Source of the DNA: an uncultured bacterium
Lineage (GTDB): Bacteria > Bipolaricaulota > Bipolaricaulia > UBA7950 > UBA9294
Direction: 5' to 3'
Length of the DNA: 64,000 bases
Assembly: GCA_903857865.1 (NCBI GenBank)
Contig: CAIOGO010000017.1
Coordinates: 32,302-96,301, forward strand
The notes under the pieces are model-generated. The model ran no database searches and had not been told where the DNA came from. It saw only the letters and a program-made list of their open reading frames with translations. The position numbers were made by a program, and so were the translations under genes. This document shows positions 11,276 to 23,563 of the stretch, piece by piece (the stretch's first letter is position 1; each line of letters opens with the position of its first letter).

Positions 11276-11579
11276 GGCTCCTCCGTGCAGCGACGAGCAT
11301 GCGATGTATAGCGTGGTCGCGTTCGATCACCGACGGCGGGTCCGCGCGCATCAGCTTGCGGAAGGCGTCCTCTGGAGCCTCGGCAGGGAGTCCCGGGTTG
11401 AGTCCAGCAGGCGCGTTCTGCAGCCGGTTCTCTAGACCTACGTCGCGGAAGTCTGCGTCGTTCCGCTCAGCGCCGAGCTCGCCGGCCGCGATCTCGGGGC
11501 CGTAGGGCACGGCATGGCCAAGATCTGTCAACCAGGCGAGGGCGGCCTCTTCGACTATGGACTCGGTGAATGGCGTCAT
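11268..11579 (-). pseudogene. hsdR 5'-end fragment, 103 codons
   Basis: The frame encodes the first ~95 residues of an HsdR: FTESIVEEAALAWLTDLGH, YGPEIAAGEL, then ENRLQNAPAGLNP and AFRKLMRADPPSVIERD, and stops shortly after HRMLV. It aligns to the full HsdR start but is clearly diverged and lacks the palindromic insertion. It may be translated, because the phosphatase start is coupled to its end. No nuclease or motor motifs remain. Confidence 0.8.
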
Positions 11580-11652
11580 TGAGCTGACCCTACCCCTCCA
11601 AAGCACTGCGAGATCTGACGAAGCGAGAGCTTGCCTTGGGTGACAGCCGCCG

Positions 11653-11675
11653 AATCCCGACAGTCTGTCGGGATT
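11653..11675. repeat. Perfect palindrome, copy 2
   Basis: The same 19-base dyad as at 9109-9127, here extended to 11-base arms (AATCCCGACAG around a central T). It lies about 75 bases upstream of the hsdR fragment start on the minus strand. The stretch 11580-11743 holds no other feature. Confidence 0.6.
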
Positions 11676-11743
11676 CCCAGTGGACAGCCCTTCTCGACCC
11701 GCCTCTTTCAGTCGTCCTCCCTCGCAGGTCACTCTGGCTGGTG

Positions 11744-12880
11744 TCAATCATCTAGTTCCAGATCGAGTGAACAGGGATCCCTCAGCATAAAGGCTCTGCC
11801 CTCACGAATGAGTGAACCTCGACACGACACAGTCTGCTGATTGTCATGAGCTTGGACGGCCTTGTGGTATTCTGCAGCGGGCAACTCAAGAAACACTTTC
11901 CGGGGCTGCCCGTCAATGAAGCCAAGCACGGTCACGCGCCCAATTGCCGCTCCCTCCGCACGTTCAAGCTTCACGACTGGGCCTCGCAACTCGAAATCCT
12001 CCTGTGGCGAGGTCTCACGGAAGAGCCTCGCTGCCTCCTCAATCACCGGGATCATGTCCCGTGGAAACACGATGCGCTTCGCGTCTCTACTCTGGAGCGG
12101 GCGGCTTTGCGCCCAGGAGAACCCTATCTCAACACTCCGCTCTGACTCATGGCCACCAGCAAGACCGAAAATCGCGTCACAAAGGTTTGCGCTCACCCCC
12201 TTTGGAACAGCGGCCTGGAACTCCTCAAACCGCCCTGTCGAAGCGGCCAGCTCAGCAGCTCTGCGCACAGCTGATACGGCTATCGACAGGGTAGTCGTCA
12301 CCCGACGCTCGAACGGCTCCTCAATCTCGAACAGCACACCTGTCGGCGATATCTCCAGGCCTGGAGGCACGCGGGAAATGACTGTGACTGTGTAACTTCC
12401 GAGTTCGGTTTGCCCCAGCCGGACTTGCCGCAGATATGCCATGGCTTGCTGCGGCTTGCGCGTTTGGTAGATGGCCCTTGGGGCAATGGCAGCACAGGCG
12501 CCCGCCATCATGAGATCGCGAGCGTTCGCGACAAGCTGGGCGCCGTGTTCGAGAGGCAGGGTCCCATCAGACGCATCCCCGTCTGCAACGCGAAGCCTTA
12601 GCACATCTGCCGATGCAGTCAGCAAGTCGCTCAGGATCTCGATTTGGGAGCGGTCCTCGACGATTTCCAGCGTCCTAAGAGCATCAGCCATCCGCAACGC
12701 GAAGTCCCCCAGACTGCGCTCCAGGGGGAGGGTGAGTTCGAAATCGCCCTCTCGGATCCACGTGGACCACAGAGATGAACTCGGTGGCACCTGGTGCCAG
12801 CCCTTTGCGCGAAGGTATGCAACGAACTCCAGGGGACGAATGGCAGCAAGGACATGGGCATCCCGAATCGATGCTCTCAC
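11744..12880 (-). CDS. Unrecognised 378-residue protein paired with DUF4365
   Basis: I do not recognise this family. The protein has no signal peptide or membrane segment and looks cytoplasmic and mixed alpha/beta. A long helical region (about 40-150) includes LPLERSLGDFALRMADALRTL; the C-terminal part has strands such as GRVTVLGFIDGQPRKVFLEL. No nuclease, ATPase or zinc motif is visible. The GTG start at 12880 overlaps the DUF4365 stop (GTGA) and has GGAGG upstream, so the two proteins are translationally coupled and likely partners. It lies downstream of hsdS in the type I operon, suggesting a defence role by context only. Confidence 0.7.
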   Translation of the reverse strand: MRASIRDAHVLAAIRPLEFVAYLRAKGWHQVPPSSSLWSTWIREGDFELTLPLERSLGDFALRMADALRTLEIVEDRSQIEILSDLLTASADVLRLRVADGDASDGTLPLEHGAQLVANARDLMMAGACAAIAPRAIYQTRKPQQAMAYLRQVRLGQTELGSYTVTVISRVPPGLEISPTGVLFEIEEPFERRVTTTLSIAVSAVRRAAELAASTGRFEEFQAAVPKGVSANLCDAIFGLAGGHESERSVEIGFSWAQSRPLQSRDAKRIVFPRDMIPVIEEAARLFRETSPQEDFELRGPVVKLERAEGAAIGRVTVLGFIDGQPRKVFLELPAAEYHKAVQAHDNQQTVSCRGSLIREGRAFMLRDPCSLDLELDD

Positions 12881-13374
12881 GGCTGACCTCCTTCTGCTAT
12901 TCGCCGCATCATCTCCTGAAGAGCCCCTGGCGTAAAGAGCTGCGCCCGGGGGACGCTCACGGTGACACTCGCCAGGTTCCCTCTCGAATTCAGGCCGCGG
13001 AGGGAGGTCCAGTAAGCGCAGTGGCGCATCACAAGTTCCTCTTCCGATTGGGTAAGCCAATCGGGAACTTTCTCTGGCACGACCAGAACCACAAGTATCC
13101 GTGGCACCAGGAAGTTCCCAGCCCGGAGTTCCTCGTAGTTCTTGACCTTTAGGGGATATCTGAGCTCGTGCTCGTCCATGACTTCGCGCGACGTGCACTT
13201 CAGCTGCAATTCCAGCCTCGGCGATCTCGTCGTGCCGCCGCCCCCGGCAGCCGCTATGCCCCAGTCTACGCTGTCGCTGTCAACCTCTGGCTTGTAGCAT
13301 GTGTACCCAGCAGCTGCAGCGACGGCGCGCACGTACGCATTGCTGAACTGCTCTTTCATTTGCGCTACATCCAT
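12877..13374 (-). CDS. DUF4365 domain protein, possible PD-(D/E)xK nuclease
   Basis: A 165-residue protein that matches DUF4365: it begins MDVAQMKEQFSNAYVRAVAA, followed by SDSVDWGI and RLELQLKCT. D37 and the E55-x-Q57-x-K59 strand look like a PD-(D/E)xK nuclease core. Such domains occur in defence islands; the substrate is unknown. The ATG at 13374 overlaps the hsdS stop by 10 bases and has GGAGG upstream, and its stop overlaps the start of the 378-residue gene. The three genes are therefore tightly coupled. Confidence 0.75.
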   Translation of the reverse strand: MDVAQMKEQFSNAYVRAVAAAAGYTCYKPEVDSDSVDWGIAAAGGGGTTRSPRLELQLKCTSREVMDEHELRYPLKVKNYEELRAGNFLVPRILVVLVVPEKVPDWLTQSEEELVMRHCAYWTSLRGLNSRGNLASVTVSVPRAQLFTPGALQEMMRRIAEGGQP

Positions 13375-14648
13375 TGCGCCGCCTCCACTGGCACACACGC
13401 CAGCGTTTTCGTATCGAACGCGCCGGACAGCAGTCTCGGCAGGAGCGCGTCGCGCAAAGCGGCGAGTACGCGGACTTCACACTTGCCGGAGAGGATGCGA
13501 TCGTACAATGGCTCGCACAAACCGTTGAAAGCGGCGAGGGCCGATGCCGCTGGGACCACAACCGAGAAATTGTCTATGTCGTTCTTCCCGAGGTGAATGA
13601 CGGTCGTCGCGGTCTCAGTGGCTTCAACTTGGGCGAGCAGCGCAACAATGCTGTTGCGGACAAAGGCCGCTGAGCAGTTGCCCGTAGGAATGAACACGCA
13701 TACTCGCTGGTTGAGCCAAGCCTCGACGCCACCCCATAGGTAGGCACGGAACTCACCATCCATACCCACGACGATGTCACCCGGCCGCACCTTGTAGCCC
13801 TTTGGATGCACCTCCGACGTCCAGACACCGGGGCTCTCGTTCGGAAGGTCGCGAATGCGAATGAGCGGTGACCCGACCTGTTCGGTGTTGAACTCGCGCG
13901 ATGCGTAAGGTGCGCCGTAGGCGACATCTGCGATGGCATAAACAGAACGCACCGGCCACCCCTTCGGGATCTTCCCTAACTCCGAATCCTCGAACGAATC
14001 GGGGAAGAGATCGGCGATGTGGGGCGGGAGGCCAGTGTCGCGGCCTTCGGCCTTGGCGCGGACGGGATCGAAGTCGACGAACCACGACTTGAAGAGCGCT
14101 CGCGCCATGGCCTCCAGCATCTCGCTCACTCGCCGGTTCAGCTCGATCTTGTCGTCTAGCGTGCCGAGGATGTGGGCGATGGCGCGCTGTTCCGCGAGGG
14201 GACGAATCGGGATCGGCAACGCCTCAAGAAGCGGGATGCGCAGGTTGCTCACCGTCGACCCGGTACCCTCGTTCACGCCGATCTCGTGCTGAACGGCCTC
14301 AGATTGTAGGGCGTAGAGGAGGTACCGCGGCTCGGCGCGGCTTCGGTCAGGGCGCAGAAGCACCATTCTCTGGCCGAGGCAACACCGAAGACCGGACGGG
14401 ATCATACACACTTGGCCCATGGGCGCTTCGCGAGTGATGACAAGGTCTCCTTCCGTAGGCGTGGCGCGCCTTGTGCGCTCTGCAAAGTAGGTCTCATCTG
14501 TGTAGCTGGGTTCTGAGAGATCGAGCCTGCCGTTGCGAATGTTCTGGCTGCGGAGAACGACTGCGCCGCCAGCTGTCCAAACGGGCGTCGAATGAGGGCA
14601 GTCGACGATCGCTTCGCAGAGTTCTGCCAGTCGAGCGTCACCCGCCAT
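13365..14648 (-). CDS. hsdS: Type I restriction-modification specificity subunit S
   Basis: A 427-residue HsdS, which recognises the two halves of the target site and recruits HsdM and HsdR. Two target-recognition domains are seen (about 1-150 and 215-385), each followed by the conserved helical spacer; the first ends with IPIRPLAEQRAIAHILGTLDDKIELN. The product of the second spacer, LRDALLPRLLSG, is also present. The start at 14648 lies in the motif shared with the hsdM 3' end (GAGCTTGGGTATGGCGGG), which is the usual hsdM-hsdS overlap. Here that overlap is to a partial hsdM copy, not the full gene. Confidence 0.92.
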   Translation of the reverse strand: MAGDARLAELCEAIVDCPHSTPVWTAGGAVVLRSQNIRNGRLDLSEPSYTDETYFAERTRRATPTEGDLVITREAPMGQVCMIPSGLRCCLGQRMVLLRPDRSRAEPRYLLYALQSEAVQHEIGVNEGTGSTVSNLRIPLLEALPIPIRPLAEQRAIAHILGTLDDKIELNRRVSEMLEAMARALFKSWFVDFDPVRAKAEGRDTGLPPHIADLFPDSFEDSELGKIPKGWPVRSVYAIADVAYGAPYASREFNTEQVGSPLIRIRDLPNESPGVWTSEVHPKGYKVRPGDIVVGMDGEFRAYLWGGVEAWLNQRVCVFIPTGNCSAAFVRNSIVALLAQVEATETATTVIHLGKNDIDNFSVVVPAASALAAFNGLCEPLYDRILSGKCEVRVLAALRDALLPRLLSGAFDTKTLACVPVEAAQWM

Positions 14649-14781
14649 ACCCAAGCTCCTTCCTGCCTTCACCAAAGTCCCGGCAGGCGGACAGGTTGGC
14701 TGCCACCTGTCTGCCGTAGCCTCGGCACAGGCAGGCGGCTTCGGCCTGCCGCTCGCGCAGCGTCGCGGTGAGTCGCTTCAT
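14638..14781 (-). pseudogene. Partial copy of the hsdM 3' end, with repeat inserted
   Basis: This 47-codon frame starts [16 protein letters not shown] and ends KELGYGG, matching the last ~33 residues of the full HsdM ([16 protein letters not shown] ... RELGYGG). The middle is replaced by a palindromic repeat (14660-14740). The start overlaps the DUF1016 stop (ATGA) and the end overlaps the hsdS start by 11 bases. Together with the intact end at 15904-16007 it forms a direct repeat flanking the DUF1016 gene, which marks how that gene was inserted. Confidence 0.85.
14660..14740. repeat. Palindromic repeat inside the hsdM fragment
   Basis: The stretch is rich in inverted GCCTGCC / GGCAGGC and CAGGTGGC / GCCACCTG words (for example GGCAGGCGGACAGG and CCTGTCTGCC). 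It replaces about 30 bases of the hsdM 3' end and keeps the frame open. It resembles small palindromic elements that spread in bacterial genomes. Confidence 0.55.
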
Positions 14782-15903
14782 CGTTCATTCTCCTCGCGAC
14801 TGAGCTCCGCCTCGATCTCCTCAATCGTTGGTAGGCTGGCCTGGAGCTCCTCTGGCAGGGCATGGGTGAGCCGCGTATCCCATTCAGCTACGCTGATGGG
14901 TCTGGTGCTGCCACCGAGGGCATACTCGACCAGCACGCGGTTCTTCTCGTGCACGAGCAGCAGACCCAGGGTTGGCTTGTCGTTGGGGTGGCAGAGCAGC
15001 CGGTCTACCGCCGTCATGTACATACCCAGTTGTGCGCCATCGCCGGGCTGGAACTTGCGGGCCTTGAGCTCGATCACTACATACCGGCGCAGTTTAAGGT
15101 GGTAGAAGAGCAGGTCGAGATAGAAGTCGTCGTCGCCAATTTCCAGATGCACCTGCCGGCCGACGAAGGCGAAGCCCTGACCGAGTTCTAGGAGGAACTT
15201 CTGCATGTGCGCGACCAGGCCCTGCTCCAGTTCAGCCTCGCGACGCGGTGCGTCGGTACCCAGGAAGTCGAAGAGGTAGGGGTCCTTGAAGACCTGCACT
15301 GCCATATCGGAATCCGGCGGCGGCAACGTGGCTGGGAAGTTGGTCTGCGCTTTGCCCTGCCGACGGTGGGCCTGAGCCTCGATCTGGAGAACCAGGATGT
15401 TGCTGGACCAGCCGTACTCCAGAGTTTTCGCAGCATACCAGAGTCGGTCGTCGGGGCTGCGGAGCTTCTCGAGCAACGCAAGATTGTGCCGCCAACTCAA
15501 TTGTGCAACGCTCTGTTGCACAATTTCGGGATCAGGCCATGCCGCCGCAAACGCCCGCATGTACTTCAGGTTGCGCGGCGAGAACCCCTTCATCTCGGGG
15601 AAGGCCTCGCGCAGATCAGCGGCAAGGCGATCAATGACCCGGCTGCCCCAGCCCTGAACGTCCTGCTTGTCCAGAATGCTGCGCCCGATGTCCCAGTATA
15701 GAAGCACCATCACGGCATTGCTGGCGAGCACCACGCGCAGGCGTTGCTGCTGGATGCGCGCCTTGAGGTCCGCGAGCCAGGCCGCGTAGTCCGGCGGCGC
15801 GTCGCTAGTGGGCGGCGGCACGGGGAACATGACGCTGCGGTCGACGCGGCCACGCTGCTTGCGGTCCGGCACTGGATCCGATTTAGCGACCGCGCGTTCT
15901 TTC

Positions 15904-15914
<11 letters not shown>
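14778..15914 (-). CDS. DUF1016 (YhcG-type) PD-(D/E)xK nuclease
   Basis: A 378-residue protein of the YhcG/DUF1016 family. The N-terminal helical domain includes [12 protein letters not shown] and [14 protein letters not shown]. The C-terminal nuclease shows [21 protein letters not shown], with D267 and E282-L-K284 as likely catalytic residues. These nucleases are common in defence islands and in type I loci, though their target is not well known. The ATG overlaps the end of hsdM by 11 bases, exactly where hsdS normally starts, and its stop overlaps a partial hsdM copy. The gene is therefore an insertion between hsdM and hsdS. Confidence 0.9.
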
Positions 15915-17511
<1,597 letters not shown>

Positions 17512-17676
17512 GGGATGCAGAACTCGGAGCCGCCTCCTCCAAACGGATCTACGTGAGTCTAACGAAGCCGATGCGTCGCAACAACACCAGGGGGGATGGC
17601 ACGACACCGGAGCGGATGGAAGCGAAGCCTTGAACCTTTGCCACAGCAGGGACGACACACCGGAGAGGAGGCCCGG

Positions 17677-18294
17677 ATGGGGATGCCGGCTTGGCGAATT
17701 CTGTGGCTCTGGGGAAGACTCGGGAGGCGGATGCACGTCGTCCATCAGCAGGTGGTTCGCGTTGAGGATGTGTTTGGGGACAAGGATCGGATCCTCGATC
17801 TGGGCGGCGGTGGCGCCGGCGTGATCGGGCAGCTGCGCGGGCAACAGGTCACTGCCGTCGATATCCGACAGGATGAACTCGACGAGTCGCCGCCGGGGCC
17901 GATCAAGGTGGTGGCAGACGCCAAAGCGCTCCCGTTTCCTGATGGGTCTTTCGATACAGTGACCGCGTTCTTCTTCCTGATGTACGTTCCGGCGGCGGAT
18001 CGCGCGGCGGTTCTCAGAGAGGCCCATCGCGTGCTCTGCCCTGGAGGGACACTCCACGTCTGGGACGCGGTCATTCCTGCTCGTGGCGAACGAACCCAAG
18101 AGCTGTTCGTGGTTCCTGTGCGGGCGGAGCTCCCTGATCAGACCATCACGACAGCCTACGGCGTTCCGTGGAAGGGTCGAGAGATGTCTGGCGATAGCAT
18201 CGCGCGGATGGCACGGGACGTCGGCTTCGCTGTAACCGCCATAGCGCAAGAAGGTGAGACGTTCCGCCTGACCCTGACACGACCGACGGGGTAG
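17677..18294 (+). CDS. Class I SAM-dependent methyltransferase
   Basis: A 205-residue methyltransferase of the Methyltransf_11 type. The SAM motif I is [15 protein letters not shown], the acidic end of strand 2 is in VTAVDI, and motif II/III is [20 protein letters not shown]. The substrate cannot be told. GGAGAGGAG precedes the ATG at 17677; an earlier in-frame start has no site. It faces away from hsdM across about 165 bases and is not clearly part of either neighbour. Confidence 0.82.
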   Translation: MGMPAWRILWLWGRLGRRMHVVHQQVVRVEDVFGDKDRILDLGGGGAGVIGQLRGQQVTAVDIRQDELDESPPGPIKVVADAKALPFPDGSFDTVTAFFFLMYVPAADRAAVLREAHRVLCPGGTLHVWDAVIPARGERTQELFVVPVRAELPDQTITTAYGVPWKGREMSGDSIARMARDVGFAVTAIAQEGETFRLTLTRPTG

Positions 18295-18519
18295 AGCGTC
18301 CCGTCTCCAGCAACTTGCGGTCGGAGCCGACATAGCGACGTAGGTCGGAGTCGGCACGGGCGCGAGCACCTGTCGCCACGATGGCCTTCACCTCGAAATC
18401 CGGTCCAGCTCCAGTGCCGGCACACATCCGTTTGAACATGCCCCCCCGAAGAAAGCCGTTCGATGGAACGGCGACTGGAAAGAAAACTGGGAACTTGTAC
18501 GCTTGAGGAAAGGAGCGAC

Positions 18520-19704
18520 ATGACGATCTCGAGGAGCTACCGAACGTCGGAGTCGGTCACGGAAGGCCACCCGGACAAGGTGGCGGACAGAATCTCGGAC
18601 GCGGTCCTTGACGCGGTGCTGCGCGACGACCCATCGTCCCACGTCGCGTGCGAGACGTTCCTCACGACCGGACTCGTCGTCGTGGGCGGGGAGATCACGA
18701 CCAAGACCTACGTCGACATCCCGTCGCTCGTTCGCCGCGTCCTGTCCGACATCGGCTACGACCGGCCGGAGTTGGGGTTCCACTTTCAGGATTGCGCGGT
18801 CCTCTCAGCCATCAAGGAACAGTCGAAGGACATCGCGGATGCCGTGGGGAATCCCTCTGAGAAGCGCGAAGGCTCGAAGGATCCGCTCAACGAACTTGGA
18901 GCCGGCGACCAGGGCATCACGTTCGGCTACGCGAGGTCGGACACCGAGACCCTGATGCCTCTCACGATTCACCTCGCCCATCGCCTGGCGCAGCGCATGG
19001 CCGCCGTGCGGAAGGATAAGACCGTTCCCTTCCTTCGCCCCGACGGCAAGACGCAGGTAACCGTCGAGTACGAGGGCGATCGGCCGATTCGCGTCGACAC
19101 GGTGCTCCTCGCGGCCCAGCACGGACCTGACGTCGCGCGAGAGGAGATCGAGCGCGAGCTTCTTCGCCACGTCGTGGAACCCGTGCTCGGCCGCTGGCTC
19201 GATGAGAAGACGCTGGTGCTCATCAATACGTCCGGCCAGTTCGTCATCGGCGGCCCGGCGTCGGACTCGGGCGTGACCGGGCGGAAGATCATTGTCGACA
19301 CGTACGGCGGGTTCTCTTCGCACGGGGGCGGCGCGTTCTCTGGCAAGGATCCGACGAAGGTCGACCGCACCGGCGCCTACATGGCCCGTTACGTGGCGAA
19401 GAACCTCGTGGCTGCGGGGCTCGCACGCGAAGTCGAGGTCGAGATTGCCTACGCCATCGGCCGGGCTGCGCCGCTGGCCGTCAACGTTCAGAGCTACGGA
19501 ACCGGAACGGTGTCCGACGAGCGCCTGCGCGACGTCGTGCTCAAGACCTTCGACCTGCGCCCCAAGGCGATCATCGACGCGTTCGATCTCCTGCGGCCGA
19601 TCTACGAGCCGTTGTCCGCCTACGGCCACTTCGGCCGCACGGACCTCGCCCTGCCTTGGGAGCAAACCGACGCGGCCGATCGTCTGGCGCGCGCGATTCG
19701 CTAG
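18520..19704 (+). CDS. metK: S-adenosylmethionine synthetase
   Basis: A 394-residue enzyme that makes S-adenosylmethionine from ATP and methionine. The N-terminal [20 protein letters not shown], the [12 protein letters not shown] loop and the [15 protein letters not shown] phosphate-binding segment are all present, and the length is normal. AAAGGAG precedes the ATG. The 225-base upstream stretch shows no SAM riboswitch that I can recognise. The product feeds the methylases nearby, but proximity is probably chance. Confidence 0.96.
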   Translation: MTISRSYRTSESVTEGHPDKVADRISDAVLDAVLRDDPSSHVACETFLTTGLVVVGGEITTKTYVDIPSLVRRVLSDIGYDRPELGFHFQDCAVLSAIKEQSKDIADAVGNPSEKREGSKDPLNELGAGDQGITFGYARSDTETLMPLTIHLAHRLAQRMAAVRKDKTVPFLRPDGKTQVTVEYEGDRPIRVDTVLLAAQHGPDVAREEIERELLRHVVEPVLGRWLDEKTLVLINTSGQFVIGGPASDSGVTGRKIIVDTYGGFSSHGGGAFSGKDPTKVDRTGAYMARYVAKNLVAAGLAREVEVEIAYAIGRAAPLAVNVQSYGTGTVSDERLRDVVLKTFDLRPKAIIDAFDLLRPIYEPLSAYGHFGRTDLALPWEQTDAADRLARAIR

Positions 19705-19833
19705 TCCAAGCGGGCCTTGGCTGTCCAGTTTCACAGCAGTGTTTGCAGTCGGCGGCAGTTGAGATAAGGGAGGGCGGCGAACGCGCGTAGCGGGCTCTCA
19801 CGCCAAGAGCGCAAGAGACGGCAGGGTCACTGT

Positions 19834-19920
19834 AGCGTCGCACGCGTTCGGTTCTAACGAGAGAACGCGCTAATGCGCTCGGTTCTGCCGAGAGAGCGCA
19901 CCACCTTTGTGTGCGACGTT
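19834..19920. ncRNA. Candidate structured element with two matched hairpins
   Basis: A 10-bp outer stem (19834-19843 with 19911-19920, one G-T pair) encloses two hairpins of one design. Hairpin 1 (19844-19868) has stem GCGTTC/GAACGC; hairpin 2 (19875-19899) has GCGCTC/GAGCGC, a compensatory change. Both share GGTTCT and AGA around a four-base loop (AACG or GCCG). The strand is not known. It may be RNA or a DNA palindrome pair of a repetitive family. Confidence 0.35.
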
Positions 19921-20123
19921 CATGTGTCGGCAGACGATCGTCGCGAACGTCGTCGCGGAGACGGTAACGTCGGAGGCAAGCTCCGACGCTACAGTGGAGC
20001 TGTTCACTCCGTACGGCGCCGACGGGCTGCGTCCCCGTCAGCCGACGTGGCGCAGATCTTCTTGGGCGCGATCCACCACGAAGTCCGGCAGGAGGTCTGA
20101 AGTGTCAACACCATTCCGAAATT

Positions 20124-20147
20124 GGACAGGCTAGGCTTAGCCTGTCC
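20124..20147 (-). terminator. Hairpin downstream of thrS
   Basis: GGACAGGCTA and TAGCCTGTCC form a perfect 10-bp stem with a four-base loop, starting five bases after the thrS stop. On the minus strand it is followed by AATTTC, a weak U-run. It may end transcripts from both sides. Confidence 0.55.
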
Positions 20148-20152
20148 CAGGC

Positions 20153-22093
20153 CTATGCCTGCCAGTTCTCCGCCGACTTCGAGCGGACGATGCTGTTCGC
20201 CGTATCGATGAACGCCTTCACCGGAACGGCGCCGGCATCCTCTCCGTTGCGGAGCCGCAGCGCGACCGCGCCCGCCTCGGCCTCGCGGTCGCCGACGACG
20301 AGCATGTACGGGATCTTGTCGAGCTGCGCGGCGCGGATCTTCGAGTTCATCCGCTCCGAGGTGTCGTCCACGACCGCCCGCAGTCCTGCGTTCCGCAGCC
20401 GCTGCGCCACGTCGGCCGCGTAGGCGTTGTGGCGGTCGGCGATGGGAATCACAACGGCCTGAACCGGAGCAAGCCAAACGGGGAAGGCTCCGCCGTAGTG
20501 CTCGATGAGGCACCCGATGAAGCGCTCGAGGCTTCCGAGAAGGGCGCGATGCACCATGTACGGGCGATGCTCGGCTCCATCCTCCCCGATGTACGTCATG
20601 TCGAAGCGCTCGGGCAGGTTGAAGTCGAACTGGATCGTCGAGCACTGCCACGCTCGGCCGAGCGTGTCGCGCACTTTGATGTCGATCTTCGGTCCGTAGA
20701 ACGCGCCGCCGCCGTCGTCCACCTTGTACGGCAGCCCGTGGGCATCGAGCGCGGCGCGCAAGGCGGCGGTGGCTTGCTCCCAGCGCTCCGGCTCGCCGAC
20801 GGCCTTGCCGGCGTGGGGCCGCGTCGCGAGGTAGATGTCGAAGTCGCGGAATCCAAAGGCCGAAAGCATGTTCACGCTGAACTCGTAGACCCCGCGAATC
20901 TCCGCGTCGACCTGGTCGGGACGGCAGATGATGTGCCCGTCGTCGATCGTGAATCCCCGCACGCGGAGGAGTCCATGCAGGACGCCCGACCGCTCGTACC
21001 GATACACGGTGCCGAGTTCGGCCATGCGGATCGGAAGCTCGCGATAGGAATGGCCGCGCGTCTTGTAGATCAGGATCTGATACGGGCAGTTCATCGGCTT
21101 CACGTAGTAGTCGGCCCCGTCGATGTCCATCGGCGAGTACATGTTCTCGCGGTAGAAATCGAGGTGGCCGCTCGTCGCCCACAGCTGGGACTTGCCGATG
21201 TGCGGCGTGGCCACGATGTCGTAGCCCTGGCGATCGTGCTCCGCGTACCAGAATTCCTCGATCGTGCGGCGCAGCCGCGCGCCCTTGGGGTGCCAGCAGA
21301 TGAGGCCGGCTCCACCCTCTTCGTGAATGCTGAACAGGTCGAGATCCTTGCCAAGCTTGCGGTGGTCGCGCTTCGCCGCCTCCTCGAGCCGCCAGAGGTA
21401 CTGCTCGAGATCCTTCGCCCTCTCCCACGCCGTGCCGTAGATCCGCTGGAGCATCGGGCGAGCCTCGTCGCCGCGCCAGTAGGCGCCGGCCACAGAGAGG
21501 AGCTTCACGGCATCGGGCCGCAGCCCGCCAGTCGAGCGAAGGTGCGGGCCGCGGCACAGGTCGACGAACTCGCCCTGCTCAAAGATGCTGACGACGTCAT
21601 CCTCGATGTCCGCGAGAAGCTCGAGCTTGTAGGTTTCCCCCCGTCCTTCGAACAGGGTTCGCGCCTCGGCCTTGGTCATCTCCCGGCGGACGATGGGCAG
21701 ATCCGCGGCGATGATTCCGCGCATTTCCTCCGCGATCTGCGCGAGATCCTCCTCGGCGAGCGGCGTCGGGAGATCAAGGTCATAGTAGAAGCCTTCCTCG
21801 ATCGCCGGACCGATGCCGAGTTGCACACCCGGGAATCTTCGCTTTACGGCCTGCGCCATGACGTGGGACGCTGTGTGACGCAGCGTTTGCAGGGCCTCCG
21901 GCCCGCCGGGGCCGATCACCGCGAGGTCCCCGTCGACCAGGGCAGCCTCTCGCAGGTCGTGCAGCTCCCCGTTGAAGCGGACGCAGACGGCCGCCTTCGC
22001 CAGTCTCGGGCCGATGCCCTCGGCCACCTCGAGAAAGGAGGCTCCTCTCTTCACTTCACGCACGGAGCCGTCGGGCAGCGTGATCCGAATCAT
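20153..22093 (-). CDS. thrS: Threonyl-tRNA synthetase
   Basis: A 646-residue class II synthetase that charges tRNA-Thr. Domains in order are TGS (1-60), the editing domain with HTASHVMAQAV, the catalytic core with KPMNCP (zinc-binding Cys) and the RVRGFTIDDGH motif 2 region, and the C-terminal anticodon-binding domain. Length is normal. GGAGGAGG lies before the ATG at 22093; a longer in-frame start is less likely. It is 83 bases downstream of hslU. There is no T-box leader in that gap. Confidence 0.97.
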   Translation of the reverse strand: MIRITLPDGSVREVKRGASFLEVAEGIGPRLAKAAVCVRFNGELHDLREAALVDGDLAVIGPGGPEALQTLRHTASHVMAQAVKRRFPGVQLGIGPAIEEGFYYDLDLPTPLAEEDLAQIAEEMRGIIAADLPIVRREMTKAEARTLFEGRGETYKLELLADIEDDVVSIFEQGEFVDLCRGPHLRSTGGLRPDAVKLLSVAGAYWRGDEARPMLQRIYGTAWERAKDLEQYLWRLEEAAKRDHRKLGKDLDLFSIHEEGGAGLICWHPKGARLRRTIEEFWYAEHDRQGYDIVATPHIGKSQLWATSGHLDFYRENMYSPMDIDGADYYVKPMNCPYQILIYKTRGHSYRELPIRMAELGTVYRYERSGVLHGLLRVRGFTIDDGHIICRPDQVDAEIRGVYEFSVNMLSAFGFRDFDIYLATRPHAGKAVGEPERWEQATAALRAALDAHGLPYKVDDGGGAFYGPKIDIKVRDTLGRAWQCSTIQFDFNLPERFDMTYIGEDGAEHRPYMVHRALLGSLERFIGCLIEHYGGAFPVWLAPVQAVVIPIADRHNAYAADVAQRLRNAGLRAVVDDTSERMNSKIRAAQLDKIPYMLVVGDREAEAGAVALRLRNGEDAGAVPVKAFIDTANSIVRSKSAENWQA

Positions 22094-22176
22094 CCTTGCC
22101 TCCTCCACAGCGCAGCCATCATCGGGACCGCAGTTCAGCGCCACGTCGTACGTAACGCGAACGCCGCGTTGGCGCT

Positions 22177-23556
<1,380 letters not shown>

Positions 23557-23563
23557 GTTCTCC

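Larger units (their letters stand above)
19705..20152. other. Structured intergenic region between metK and thrS
   Basis: No protein gene is supported. The stretch is rich in inverted repeats: a two-hairpin element (19834-19920), a GTCGGAG hairpin (19968-19988), a GACGGG/CCCGTC hairpin (20031-20049) and a terminator-like hairpin (20124-20147). These could be a structured RNA or a cluster of repetitive palindromes. The flanking genes converge. Confidence 0.5.

Noticed and set aside
18295-18519. SAM riboswitch before metK
   Set aside because: None of the conserved SAM-I, SAM-II or SAM-IV sequence blocks was seen.
22094-22176. T-box leader for thrS
   Set aside because: The gap to hslU is only 83 bases and has no T-box sequence.
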